Part shown: positions 1 through 5,931 of the stretch, in pieces
Numbering within the stretch: position 1 is the stretch's first letter
Layout: each line of letters opens with the position of its first letter
NCBI GenBank assembly: GCA_002394525.1
Contig: DGUF01000175.1
Location: 1,467 to 22,425 of the forward strand
Direction of reading: 5' to 3'
DNA: 20,959 nt
Source: Lachnospiraceae bacterium UBA4317
GTDB lineage: Bacteria > Bacillota_A > Clostridia > Lachnospirales > Lachnospiraceae
The notes under the pieces: generated by a model
Seen by the model: only the letters and a program-made list of their open reading frames with translations
The model's database searches: none
What the model was told of the DNA's origin: nothing
Program-made: the position numbers and the translations under genes

Positions 1-401
1 CCGGCCTTGGCATCCGCCGCCTCGGTGGTCTTTGCTACCCCGGCCTTGGCATCCTGTTTCACGGAGCCCGCGGCTTCTTTCCCGTCAGCCCCCGTCACAG
101 CCGTACCGGACGCGGCGCCTTCCTTCCCGGCCTTGTCAGCCGCTGCCTTCGCGGCGGGATCCGCTGCTGCCGCAGTGGAACCGGCAGCGGACTCAGCCGC
201 CTGCGGGGAGTCCTGTGCAGATGCCGGGGACCCGCTTGTCCCTCCGGAAGCTTCTGTCGATTCGGCGGGCTTTCCGCTCTCCTCACTGCTGTCCGTCTTC
301 GTCCCGCACCCCGTGAACGCGGGGATGATCATCAACGCCAGCAGCAACGCAAAGCTCCGAATTTTCAAACAGTACTTTTCCTTCGCATCCCACTTCTTCA
401 T
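1..401 (-). CDS. Ala/Lys-rich lipoprotein, C-terminus beyond window
   Basis: An open frame starts with ATG at 401 and stays open to the left edge (133 codons visible, no stop seen). GGAGGGG (409-415) lies 7 nt upstream, which supports the start. The N-terminus is a lipoprotein signal: a basic start (MKKWDAKEK), a hydrophobic core (FALLLALMIIPAF) and a lipobox FTGC with Cys about residue 32. The mature part is low-complexity, with Ser/Thr/Glu/Gly first and then Ala/Lys/Asp-rich sequence where DAKAG recurs. The protein is probably lipid-anchored on the outer face of the membrane with a flexible or helical stalk; any functional domain would lie outside the window. It is the last visible gene of the sigma-factor cluster, and its start overlaps the upstream frame. 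No function can be assigned from what is visible. Confidence 0.75.
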   Translation of the reverse strand, partial: MKKWDAKEKYCLKIRSFALLLALMIIPAFTGCGTKTDSSEESGKPAESTEASGGTSGSPASAQDSPQAAESAAGSTAAAADPAAKAAADKAGKEGAASGTAVTGADGKEAAGSVKQDAKAGVAKTTEAADAKA

Positions 402-675
402 CAAGATTCCCCTCCGCAGTTCCGGGTTCTGTCTTTTCCTCCGGTTCCTCTGCCGCTTTCCCGGCTTCCGGTCCTTCCGCCCGCTCCGCGGCCCCCGGAC
501 CTGCCGACTTCATGCGATAGGTATCGATCCGCCGGCGCAGCTCCTCCTCTTCTCTCGAAAATCTGCTTCTCTTCCGGAGCCAGAGGCAGGCCAGGACCAC
601 AAGCGCGGCGGCCGGAGCCAGATCCAGAAAGGCTCTGTTGAAGGTATAAAACAACTCTGCCGTTGTGCCCATCAT
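283..675 (-). CDS. small single-pass membrane protein, charged tail
   Basis: 130 codons. The ATG at 675 overlaps the stop of the preceding 46-codon gene (ATGA), a typical translational-coupling arrangement. Residues about 15-33 form one hydrophobic segment (LDLAPAAALVVLACLWL), followed by a basic stop-transfer stretch RKRSRF, a short Glu/Arg-rich helix and then Ala/Glu/Pro-rich low-complexity sequence. The N-terminus is probably outside and the tail in the cytoplasm. The last 40 residues or so overlap the downstream lipoprotein gene by 119 nt in another frame, which is odd and may mean a frameshift near 400 or simply a missing stop. An alternative frame from 679 ends exactly at the lipoprotein start but encodes Arg/Gly-rich sequence without a membrane segment, so I prefer this one. 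The family is not recognised. Confidence 0.55.
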   Translation of the reverse strand: MMGTTAELFYTFNRAFLDLAPAAALVVLACLWLRKRSRFSREEEELRRRIDTYRMKSAGPGAAERAEGPEAGKAAEEPEEKTEPGTAEGNLDEEVGCEGKVLFENSELCVAAGVDDHPRVHGVRDEDGQQ

Positions 676-812
676 TCATCCTCTTCAGCGGAAAATCTCC
701 GCAGGAGCTCTTTGCGGTATTCTTCTCTTTTTCTGTTCTGTCTGACTTTCCCGAAGACCAGGACGGCGACAGCCGCCGCGCAAAGTCCCCAGGCGATCAA
801 ATCACTGACCAT
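672..812 (-). CDS. 46-residue single-pass membrane microprotein
   Basis: A short frame beginning MVSDLIAWGL at 812 and ending at 672. It overlaps the upstream membrane-protein gene by 11 nt and the downstream gene by 4 nt (ATGA), so it lies inside a translationally coupled chain. Residues 4-22 form a hydrophobic helix; the rest is strongly charged (GKVRQNRKREEYRKELLRRF), giving a short helical cytoplasmic tail. The layout, a membrane helix plus a charged tail, is repeated in the neighbour downstream. A longer in-frame start exists further upstream, but it would add an Arg/Trp-rich non-hydrophobic leader inside the previous gene and is unlikely. Function unknown; perhaps a small subunit or regulator of the same membrane complex. 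Confidence 0.55.
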   Translation of the reverse strand: MVSDLIAWGLCAAAVAVLVFGKVRQNRKREEYRKELLRRFSAEEDE

Positions 813-1227
813 CTCTGCCTCCAGCCACAGTCTCTGCCTGCAGATCCTGCAGGATGTCCGCCTCCATCGCCTCTCTCCGGGCTCCTGCCGCCTCCAGCCG
901 GAGGGCGAACAGCTTCTTTTCGGACCGGTCCACATAAAAAGTATAACCCAGAGAAGCGAGAAGCACCAGTCCCATCATGCCCACGTGCCGGCCTCCCGCA
1001 GGAGCCGGTCCTCTGTCAAAAGCCGCCAGAGGGACCTGATCCTCCTCGATCGTGATCTGATCGTCGATCGAGAGCTTCTCCACGACTTCTATGCTCAGCC
1101 CCCCTTCTTCTCCCTCCGGGGCCTTCTCCGCCGCCGGAGCGGAACACGGCTGAAAAAAGAAGGCGGTCATGACCGCAAGCGTCCCGCACAAAAGGATCCG
1201 GACTATTTTTTCACTAATTCTTCTCAT
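802..1227 (-). CDS. small secreted-type membrane protein with C-terminal TM
   Basis: 141 residues from the ATG at 1227, chosen because GGGAG lies about 6 nt upstream; an ATG ten codons earlier has no comparable site. A signal peptide spans about 1-33 (MRRISEKIVR, then a hydrophobic core ending near SAPAA). Residues 34-80 are acidic and extracytoplasmic, ending in IEEDQVPLAAF. A membrane helix follows at about 83-98 (VGMMGLVLLASLGYTFYV), then a charged 40-residue cytoplasmic tail rich in Ala, Arg and Glu. The 'VPLA' stretch before a terminal helix reminds me of small Firmicute membrane proteins found near sortases, but that is recollection only. First of three small membrane proteins downstream of the sigma/anti-sigma pair; a hairpin region separates it from them. 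Confidence 0.65.
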   Translation of the reverse strand: MRRISEKIVRILLCGTLAVMTAFFFQPCSAPAAEKAPEGEEGGLSIEVVEKLSIDDQITIEEDQVPLAAFDRGPAPAGGRHVGMMGLVLLASLGYTFYVDRSEKKLFALRLEAAGARREAMEADILQDLQAETVAGGRDGQ

Positions 1228-1244
1228 ACTTTTCTCCCTGTCGA

Positions 1245-1307
1245 GCGCTTTTTGCAAACTTCGGGTTTGAATAAAAAGCTATCGAGCTTTTTATTCAAAC
1301 TGCTTCC
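1245..1307. repeat. 63-bp hairpin cassette, copy 1
   Basis: The 63-bp segment recurs at 1383-1445 with two differences (1277 versus 1415, and 1284 versus 1422). It holds a perfect 15-bp inverted repeat: arms 1266-1280 and 1285-1299, loop ATCG. On the minus strand the first bases reproduce the 3' end and stop codon of the upstream anti-sigma-like gene, so this looks like a duplicated gene end plus terminator-like hairpin. Confidence 0.85.
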
Positions 1308-1337
1308 ACGCCGAAGCGCCCTTTGCTTCGGCCCCGA

Positions 1338-1363
1338 GGAGAAATCATGGAGATGATTTCTCC
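1338..1363. repeat. perfect 11-bp inverted repeat
   Basis: The arms at 1338-1348 (GGAGAAATCAT) and 1353-1363 pair perfectly around the 4-base loop GGAG. A smaller stem (CGAAGC at 1312-1317 with GCTTCG at 1325-1330) precedes it and another (CGAAGTTTGC at 1375-1384 with GCAAACTTCG at 1392-1401) follows, so the region between the two 63-bp copies is a string of hairpins. Role unknown; transcript stability or attenuation between the halves of the operon are possibilities. Confidence 0.7.
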
Positions 1364-1382
1364 GATGGGATCAGCGAAGTTT

Positions 1383-1445
1383 GCGCTTTTTGCAAACTTC
1401 GGGTTTGAATAAAACGCTATCAAGCTTTTTATTCAAACTGCTTCC
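1383..1445. repeat. 63-bp hairpin cassette, copy 2 (ends the anti-sigma gene)
   Basis: Second copy of the cassette. Its hairpin (arms 1404-1418 and 1423-1437) has one mismatch. The stop codon of the anti-sigma-like gene (1429-1431) lies in the arm, so the gene end and the hairpin are one unit. No clear T-run follows on the minus strand, so it may not be a strong intrinsic terminator. Confidence 0.85.
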
Positions 1446-2151
1446 TTTTCAGCCGCAGGTGAAGGATATTTCCGACATGATCCGGGATATAGACATCCAT
1501 ATCCTCCTTCGGATAGGGGAAAACGATCATCTGCTTGACGTCGTCCGTATGCTCCGGGAGAACCTTCTCCCCCGTTGCGGTGATTCCGTATACCCGGCCC
1601 AGATGCAGGCCGCTGTCCGGTTCATTGACATAGAGAAAGACCCGGCCGTCGGAGATCTCGCTGGATATGAGCTCGGGAGCCCTGTTGTCGACATCGGAGA
1701 CCTCGACCCTTCTGGTCCGTCTCTGCAGGTTCAGGCTCGTCACCTGGATCTCCATGGTCCCGTTGCGGGTCGGCTCGACCGTAAAGGTCTTTTCCCCCGC
1801 CTCATATACGGGCAGGGCCTGTCCATGCACGGAGGCGGTCACCCGGGATATGGGGAGGAGCGATTCCGCGTCGATCACATAGATTGGGAGCCTGCGCTCC
1901 CCGGGCGCCTGGGCCTCCACCTTAAAATCCGGGGCGATAAAGAGAATGGGCAGGAGGAAAAACAGCACCAGCAGAGCTATGATCATTCCCCGCTGCAGGC
2001 CGAACCGCTCCCTGCGATAGACCGCATAGGCCGACAGTGCCTCTACCGGCACACTGTTGGGCTTCTGACCGCAGGCCCGGAAGACCTCTTCCAAAATGGC
2101 CGCCGCCTCATCCATATCGAGTGACGGCCTCCCTCTTCTTTCCTTCTTCAT
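1429..2151 (-). CDS. single-pass membrane protein, putative anti-sigma factor
   Basis: 240 residues from the ATG at 2151, with AAGGA about 6 nt upstream. Residues 1-52 are cytoplasmic and helical (MDEAAAILEEVFRACG), 54-73 form one membrane helix (GMIIALLVLFFLLPILFIAP), and 75-240 are extracytoplasmic. The outer part appears to be built of beta-rich Ig-like units; a linker DVDNRAPELIS near 153-163 starts a second unit. It lies 78 nt downstream of the ECF sigma gene on the same strand, and the arrangement (short cytoplasmic domain, one helix, outer sensor) matches membrane anti-sigma factors. I see no zinc-binding HxxxCxxC ZAS motif in the cytoplasmic part, so the anti-sigma role is inferred from context. 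Its 3' end lies in the duplicated hairpin cassette. Confidence 0.65.
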   Translation of the reverse strand: MKKERRGRPSLDMDEAAAILEEVFRACGQKPNSVPVEALSAYAVYRRERFGLQRGMIIALLVLFFLLPILFIAPDFKVEAQAPGERRLPIYVIDAESLLPISRVTASVHGQALPVYEAGEKTFTVEPTRNGTMEIQVTSLNLQRRTRRVEVSDVDNRAPELISSEISDGRVFLYVNEPDSGLHLGRVYGITATGEKVLPEHTDDVKQMIVFPYPKEDMDVYIPDHVGNILHLRLKRKQFE

Positions 2152-2229
2152 TGCTGTCCTTTTATCCGGTGAAACCTCGCGCTGCTGAATTCACGAGAAT
2201 GCGCCGGCTGTTTTTCAACTTCCACTGCT

Positions 2230-2772
2230 TCAAAAAAGCATTTTCTGCAGGTGTCTTTTCCCGAACCGCAGAAAGTGCCGGACCTCTCTTCCGTTCAAAT
2301 TCATGAGGTTGGCGATCTCCTCCGTCCCCATCCGGCGGAGATATTTCATCAGGATCACCTGGGATTCGATCAGGGGCAGGTCCAGCACCTGCCTGACCGT
2401 ATATTTTTTCCTGTCGACCTCGATCTCTTCGACCCCGGAATATTCCAGGATCCCTCCCGGCCGCGGGCTTTGTCCGTCCCCCGCGTCCTCCCCGCTCTGC
2501 CTGTGGGCAATCTCAAAGCAGACCCGGAACATGATCTGGTTGAGCCAGGCGATAAAAAGGTCCGGGCTCTGCAGTCTGCCGATCCCCTTCAGGGCACGTG
2601 TGTAGGCCTCCTTCAGGGCCTCTTTGGCCTGGTCCGGATCCCCCAGGTCCTCACAGGCCCGGGCGTACTGGGTCCGGAAGGTCGCGGCATAAAGCTCAGC
2701 GAAGGCGTTGCTGCTGCCCCCCTGAGCTCTGGTCACCAGGTCATTCAGATAAGTACTATCCAGAATCTCCAA
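2230..2772 (-). CDS. ECF-type RNA polymerase sigma factor
   Basis: 180 residues, in the usual ECF range. Residues about 22-92 correspond to region sigma-2 (NAFAELYAATFRTQYARAC, then LFIAWLNQIMFRVCFEIAH), and about 125-176 to sigma-4, a helix-turn-helix with LPLIESQVILMKYLRRMGTE and EIANLMNLNGREVRHFLRFG. The linker (95-122) is rich in Gly, Pro and Glu. I chose the TTG at 2772 because AGGAG at 2781-2785 stands 8 nt upstream and no ATG in frame fits. The protein would direct core polymerase to its own promoter set and probably autoregulates the cluster; its promoter cannot be pinned down. The next gene downstream is the likely anti-sigma. The family is clear, but the signal and regulon are unknown. 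Confidence 0.85.
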   Translation of the reverse strand: MEILDSTYLNDLVTRAQGGSSNAFAELYAATFRTQYARACEDLGDPDQAKEALKEAYTRALKGIGRLQSPDLFIAWLNQIMFRVCFEIAHRQSGEDAGDGQSPRPGGILEYSGVEEIEVDRKKYTVRQVLDLPLIESQVILMKYLRRMGTEEIANLMNLNGREVRHFLRFGKRHLQKMLF

Positions 2773-2780
2773 ATCAATAT

Positions 2781-2785
2781 CTCCT
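2781..2785 (-). promoter_or_regulatory. ribosome site that sets the TTG start of the sigma gene
   Basis: AGGAG on the minus strand lies 8 nt before the TTG at 2772. It is the only well-placed ribosome site in this gap, so the weak TTG codon is the likely start and may keep sigma levels low. Confidence 0.55.
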
Positions 2786-2811
2786 GTCCGGACGCGCGGC
2801 CCGGTCCCGCA

Positions 2812-3552
2812 TCAGGCCTCGACCGGCCTGTAGAGCCTCCGGTATTCATCCTTTTCCGCCCGCCTGTCGGACAGGGCCACCAGGTCCACCAGACTCTTGA
2901 CACTGCTGTCCTCGTCAAAGGCGACGCCGACCGCGTAGACCAGCTCCATCCTGCCCTCGGTCTGGCGCTGGCCCGAAAGCTGCTCGACCTCCAGCAGGAA
3001 GTCGGAAATGATCTCATGGCTGCAGCTGCGGAAAATGGCCAGAAACTTGTTGCCCCCGTTGCGTCCGATAAAGCAGTTGGAGGCCCCCTCCGGCGCGCCC
3101 TTGATCCTGGCTGCCTCCGTGAGGATCTCCGAAAAATCCCGGATGGCCTCATCTCCGCCCTCATGCCCGTACTTCTGATTGATCTCGACGAGATTGATCA
3201 GGTCCAGCGTGATGCAGCCCATATTGGCCGGCATCTTTTTGTGGAGATAGCGGCTGATATAGGCGTCACAGCTGTAGCGGTTGGCCACGCCCGTCAGGGT
3301 ATCCGAATAGATAGCCTGGTCGAGGGCCAGATTTTCATGCTTGAGATCCGTAAATGAACCGAAATCCAGGAACATGAAAACAAAGGAGATGCCCATCATA
3401 AACCACAGGATCCCGCACAAAAGCCGGACATCCTGGTCCGAGGCAATGTTCTGATAAAGCGCGTCATTTCTGAAAATCGTAAAGAGAGCGGCCGCTGTCA
3501 GCACACAGTAGATCAGCAGCTGCACTGTCTTGATCCATTCAAATCTCTTCAT
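2812..3552 (-). CDS. membrane protein with degenerate GGDEF domain
   Basis: 246 residues from the ATG at 3552 (AGAGG about 5 nt upstream). Two membrane helices (about 7-26 and 43-62) are followed by a GGDEF-fold domain from about 75. Family landmarks are present: DTLTGVANR at 84-92, LDLINLVEIN near 116-125 with D117, and KYGHEGGDEAI at 128-137. The signature loop is GGNKF (166-170) in place of GG(D/E)EF, so the metal-binding Asp/Glu and the following Glu are replaced by Asn and Lys. Diguanylate cyclase activity is therefore unlikely; such domains often act as GTP or c-di-GMP sensors or as scaffolds, which is inference here. No RxxD inhibitory site is seen before the loop. It sits directly upstream of the sigma gene (39 nt) on the same strand. 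Confidence 0.8.
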   Translation of the reverse strand: MKRFEWIKTVQLLIYCVLTAAALFTIFRNDALYQNIASDQDVRLLCGILWFMMGISFVFMFLDFGSFTDLKHENLALDQAIYSDTLTGVANRYSCDAYISRYLHKKMPANMGCITLDLINLVEINQKYGHEGGDEAIRDFSEILTEAARIKGAPEGASNCFIGRNGGNKFLAIFRSCSHEIISDFLLEVEQLSGQRQTEGRMELVYAVGVAFDEDSSVKSLVDLVALSDRRAEKDEYRRLYRPVEA

Positions 3553-3554
3553 AT

Positions 3555-3692
3555 TTACCTCTCACGTCGCAGCGCCTTGTGCAGGGCCCTTGTCTCCGCA
3601 GAGATCCGCCTGGTCCGCTCCTGCAGGAATCCGCCAGATCTAGATCTGCCTCTGCAGAGAATCCGCCCGACCAGCTCCTGCATGTCCCCCAT
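3555..3692 (-). CDS. possible 45-residue basic protein
   Basis: A short frame fills the gap between signal peptidase (its stop is 12 nt upstream) and the GGDEF gene (its ATG is 2 nt downstream of this TAA). It starts MGDMQELVGRILC, with the second Met at 3683 as an alternative start. The product is basic, with many Arg residues (ERTRRISAETRALHKALRRER at the end), and no membrane segment. The ribosome site is poor: GGAG lies only 2 nt before the first ATG and about 11 nt before the second. The tight fit between two genes argues that it is translated, but an imperfect internal direct repeat (around 3596-3628 and 3651-3683) could also just be non-coding repeat DNA. Function unknown. Confidence 0.4.
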   Translation of the reverse strand: MGDMQELVGRILCRGRSRSGGFLQERTRRISAETRALHKALRRER

Positions 3693-3704
3693 GTCTCCGG
3701 GGCC

Positions 3705-4286
3705 TCAGGGCTCCTGCCGGCCTGTCGTCCCGTCCCCGACGGGCCCGATTCCTGCAGGGCCGATCCTCAGCAGGATCTTTCCCTTGATCTGCCGCAGATT
3801 CACTTCTCCGAAGGTCCTGGAATCCAGGGACGCCATGCGGTTGTCTCCCAGCACAAATACGTTTCCTCTCCTGACCTTGTAGGGGTAGATAACTCCCCCG
3901 GCTTCCTCCAGTGTCTGTCCATGGCTCATGCTGTCCTTCAGCTCTCCGCCGTTTACATACACCTTCCCGTCCCGCAGGTCCACGATGTCTCCTCCGACGG
4001 CCGCGACCCGCTTCACATAATAGTCCCCGGAGGGCACCCGGATCGAGACGACGTCTCCCTGCCTGTAGCTTTTTTCCAGCCGGTAGTAGACGACCAGATC
4101 GCCTCCCGACAGCTGCGGCTCCATCGAGTCGCCGCTGACTGCGGACAATCCGATCACAAATCTGAACACCACGAACAAAACCGCGATCAGCATAATGAAA
4201 TGCATGGAATCATGCAGCCATTCCAGCTTATATGCATTATACTTTTCAAGTATTCTGTCTTCTTGCATCATATCTTTCGTGCGCAT
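3705..4286 (-). CDS. lepB: signal peptidase I
   Basis: 193 residues, typical for the Gram-positive SipS-like type. One membrane helix at about 28-47 is followed by SGDSMEP with the nucleophile Ser54, then YYVKRV with the general base Lys92, and near the C-terminus GDNRMASLDSR, the family's box E. The enzyme cuts signal peptides from exported proteins on the outer face of the membrane. AAGGTG about 7 nt upstream supports the ATG at 4286, though Met6 or Met7 could serve. It is the first gene of the minus-strand cluster that carries the sigma factor, three small membrane proteins and a lipoprotein, so it may process members of that set; it may equally be a housekeeping copy. Family assignment is firm. 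Confidence 0.95.
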   Translation of the reverse strand: MRTKDMMQEDRILEKYNAYKLEWLHDSMHFIMLIAVLFVVFRFVIGLSAVSGDSMEPQLSGGDLVVYYRLEKSYRQGDVVSIRVPSGDYYVKRVAAVGGDIVDLRDGKVYVNGGELKDSMSHGQTLEEAGGVIYPYKVRRGNVFVLGDNRMASLDSRTFGEVNLRQIKGKILLRIGPAGIGPVGDGTTGRQEP

Positions 4287-4324
4287 CGGAACACCTTCCG
4301 GTGCAGACTTCAGCCTGCTCTTAA

Positions 4325-4351
4325 ATCATACCACATGCTCCCGCATGAAAA
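4325..4351 (-). promoter_or_regulatory. possible promoter of the lepB cluster, with palindrome
   Basis: Reading on minus, TATGAT (4325-4330) resembles a -10 box and TTTTCA (4346-4351) a weak -35 with a short 15-nt spacer. The spacer is filled by an inverted repeat, CATGC at 4334-4338 and GCATG at 4343-4347, which could be a repressor site. The short spacing keeps confidence low. Confidence 0.3.
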
Positions 4352-4423
4352 GCGTCATATTCAGACAATATTGTGCGAAAGCCGTTGGATTCAGATTGTT
4401 TTCTTCTGCCCGCCGCTGCCGGA

Positions 4424-5599
4424 TCAGTCCTGCGCCGGGGCAGCCGGGGCAGGACCGCAGTGCCCGTATTCCCGGGCCAGGCTGTGGACCTCATAGCGCT
4501 CGTCACCCGTCACCTCCTCCCGGATCCGGAGGCAGTCGGGGATCTCGACGGTCTGCGTCTCGCTCTCAAGGGAGACCTCCAGCAGAGCCCGGTCCTCCCA
4601 GAAGGGATAGAGATCCACCGCGAGCCCCTCCCCCTTCCAGGCCAGGTAGAAGCGCTTTTTCCGGATCTCTCCGGTTCCGGGATCCGCGCTCTTGCAATAA
4701 TCATCGTATTCACGCCCGGAGAGCCTTCTCTCCGATTTCAGATATCTCTTTCCTCCGGAGATCTCCTTTCTGGTCAGGTAGAAGGTATCCTGCCCGCCTG
4801 TGGTCTGCCGGCGTACCCGGACCTCTTCATTCTCCGGGGCCCGCAGATAGACCTGGCTGATATCACACTCGGTCACCGTGCTGTCCGCCAGCTTTTTCAG
4901 GGCCTCCGGATCCGGATAGTCGATCAGGAACCTGCGCCGGATCTCCGGCGGCTGCTGCTCTCCCAGACAGGCGGCGATCTCCGCGATCAAATGCCGCATC
5001 TTCTCCTCGAACCCGCCCAGGTTTTCGATCACATAATGCCGCGGATGCTCCGCCCAGACCTCCAGCAGGCAGTCATCAAGGGCCCGGGCCTGCTCAGGTG
5101 TCTCGCTGCGCACGGCATTATTGGCATTGCCGTAAAAGGCGAGGGCGTTTTTGGCCGCCGTCTCCAGGTGAAAGATCCCGTCGTAGCTGTCCAGCAGCTC
5201 CTCCCTGCCGGTCCCCAGATCCCGCACGACCTGGTCAAACTCCCCTTCCGTCATATAGGCCCGGTTATCCATAAATCCCCGGTCGCAGACGATCAGGACC
5301 TTGTGCAGGATACGGTCCGCACCGGCAATATCCTCCGCCGCTCTCTCAAACACCTTCTCCTTCTCGAACTGCAGCTTCATCTGAAACTGCTGATAGGCCA
5401 TGGGAGTGGAGCAGCGGCCGGGCGTGATCCCCGCCGTCATCATTTCCGTGGCGGGCTCCGAGAGGAAGAGGACCGTATAGCCCATCTTCTCGAAGGTGGT
5501 CTGGATCCAGGTCATCCCGGTCGTCTTGCCCGCGCAGGGCCCTCCCGTGATCACGATCTTGCGGTATGCCCTTCCGTTTTTTCCCCTTCTCTCTGCCAT
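4424..5599 (-). CDS. AAA_28-type P-loop plus CYTH-like protein (Ttd14-like)
   Basis: 391 residues from the ATG at 5599, preferred over an ATG 13 codons upstream because GGAGGA lies about 6 nt before it. The N-terminal half is a P-loop NTPase: Walker A GGPCAGKTTG at 19-28, an EPAT motif near 48-51, and IVCDRG at 103-108 as the Walker B region, matching the AAA_28/NadR-kinase type. Residues about 221-380 look CYTH/triphosphate-tunnel-like, with RVRRQ (261-265), TRK (276-278), ER.LS..EY (290-298), KKRF and LLEVSLESE (339-347). The same order is found in the eukaryotic protein Ttd14, a GTP- and phosphoinositide-binding trafficking factor; the bacterial role is not known. The substrate could be a nucleotide or a polyphosphorylated molecule. 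The gene appears to stand alone, 137 nt from lepB. Confidence 0.75.
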   Translation of the reverse strand: MAERRGKNGRAYRKIVITGGPCAGKTTGMTWIQTTFEKMGYTVLFLSEPATEMMTAGITPGRCSTPMAYQQFQMKLQFEKEKVFERAAEDIAGADRILHKVLIVCDRGFMDNRAYMTEGEFDQVVRDLGTGREELLDSYDGIFHLETAAKNALAFYGNANNAVRSETPEQARALDDCLLEVWAEHPRHYVIENLGGFEEKMRHLIAEIAACLGEQQPPEIRRRFLIDYPDPEALKKLADSTVTECDISQVYLRAPENEEVRVRRQTTGGQDTFYLTRKEISGGKRYLKSERRLSGREYDDYCKSADPGTGEIRKKRFYLAWKGEGLAVDLYPFWEDRALLEVSLESETQTVEIPDCLRIREEVTGDERYEVHSLAREYGHCGPAPAAPAQD

Positions 5600-5680
5600 A
5601 TCCTGTCCTCCGGCTCCATCAAGCAGCCCATCACCCATTGTTTCTCTTCCCCGCGGCCCGGAAGGCCCGGGATTTTAAAG

Positions 5681-5710
5681 AAGGGGTGCCGAGCTTTCCC
5701 GGCGCCCCTT
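5681..5710. terminator. GC-rich hairpin, likely intrinsic terminator
   Basis: The arms 5681-5691 (AAGGGGTGCCG) and 5700-5710 pair over 11 bp with one G-U wobble and an 8-nt loop. On the minus strand CTTCTTT follows, so it could end the cysK-like transcript, about 220 nt past its stop. A shorter T-run follows on the plus strand. Confidence 0.55.
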
Positions 5711-5762
5711 TTCATACTTCCCTATTGCCAGACGCGCCTGAGCGAGCCAGCGCGCAGACAAT

Positions 5763-5810
5763 CACCTAGCGGTGATAACACCTGGCGGTGATAACACCTG
5801 TCAGTGCTGT
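5763..5810. repeat. three tandem 16-bp palindromic units
   Basis: The units at 5763-5778, 5779-5794 and 5795-5810 follow CACCTGGCGGTGATAA; the first differs at one base and the third is degenerate, and CACCT begins a fourth. Each unit holds CACC...GGTG, a small dyad, so this could be an array of protein-binding sites or a minisatellite. Confidence 0.75.
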
Positions 5811-5931
5811 CACCTTGTCCGTCCTGTCCGTGTCCCGAAGGGGACGTGGTCAGACAGCGGCCGCTCATGGACGCGCGAAGCGCCCCCGGTCTCAGCCTGT
5901 CTGTTCAAAATCAATTGCTCCCGGCGGCCGG

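Larger units (their letters stand above)
5600..5931. other. non-coding gap between AAA-CYTH and cysK-like genes
   Basis: 332 bp without a convincing gene. It holds the leader of the AAA-CYTH gene, one strong hairpin (5681-5710) and a set of 16-bp tandem units (5763-5810). The rest (5811-5931) shows nothing I can name. Confidence 0.6.

Noticed and set aside
401..679. A 92-codon minus frame that ends exactly at the lipoprotein start
   Set aside because: The stop/start overlap is attractive, but the product is Arg/Gly-rich without a membrane segment, while the overlapping frame gives a coherent membrane protein.
7..1356. A 449-codon plus-strand frame at the left edge
   Set aside because: It lies opposite four minus-strand genes with ribosome sites, a signal peptide and membrane segments. 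Its Ala/Ser/Pro/Arg-rich product has no features.
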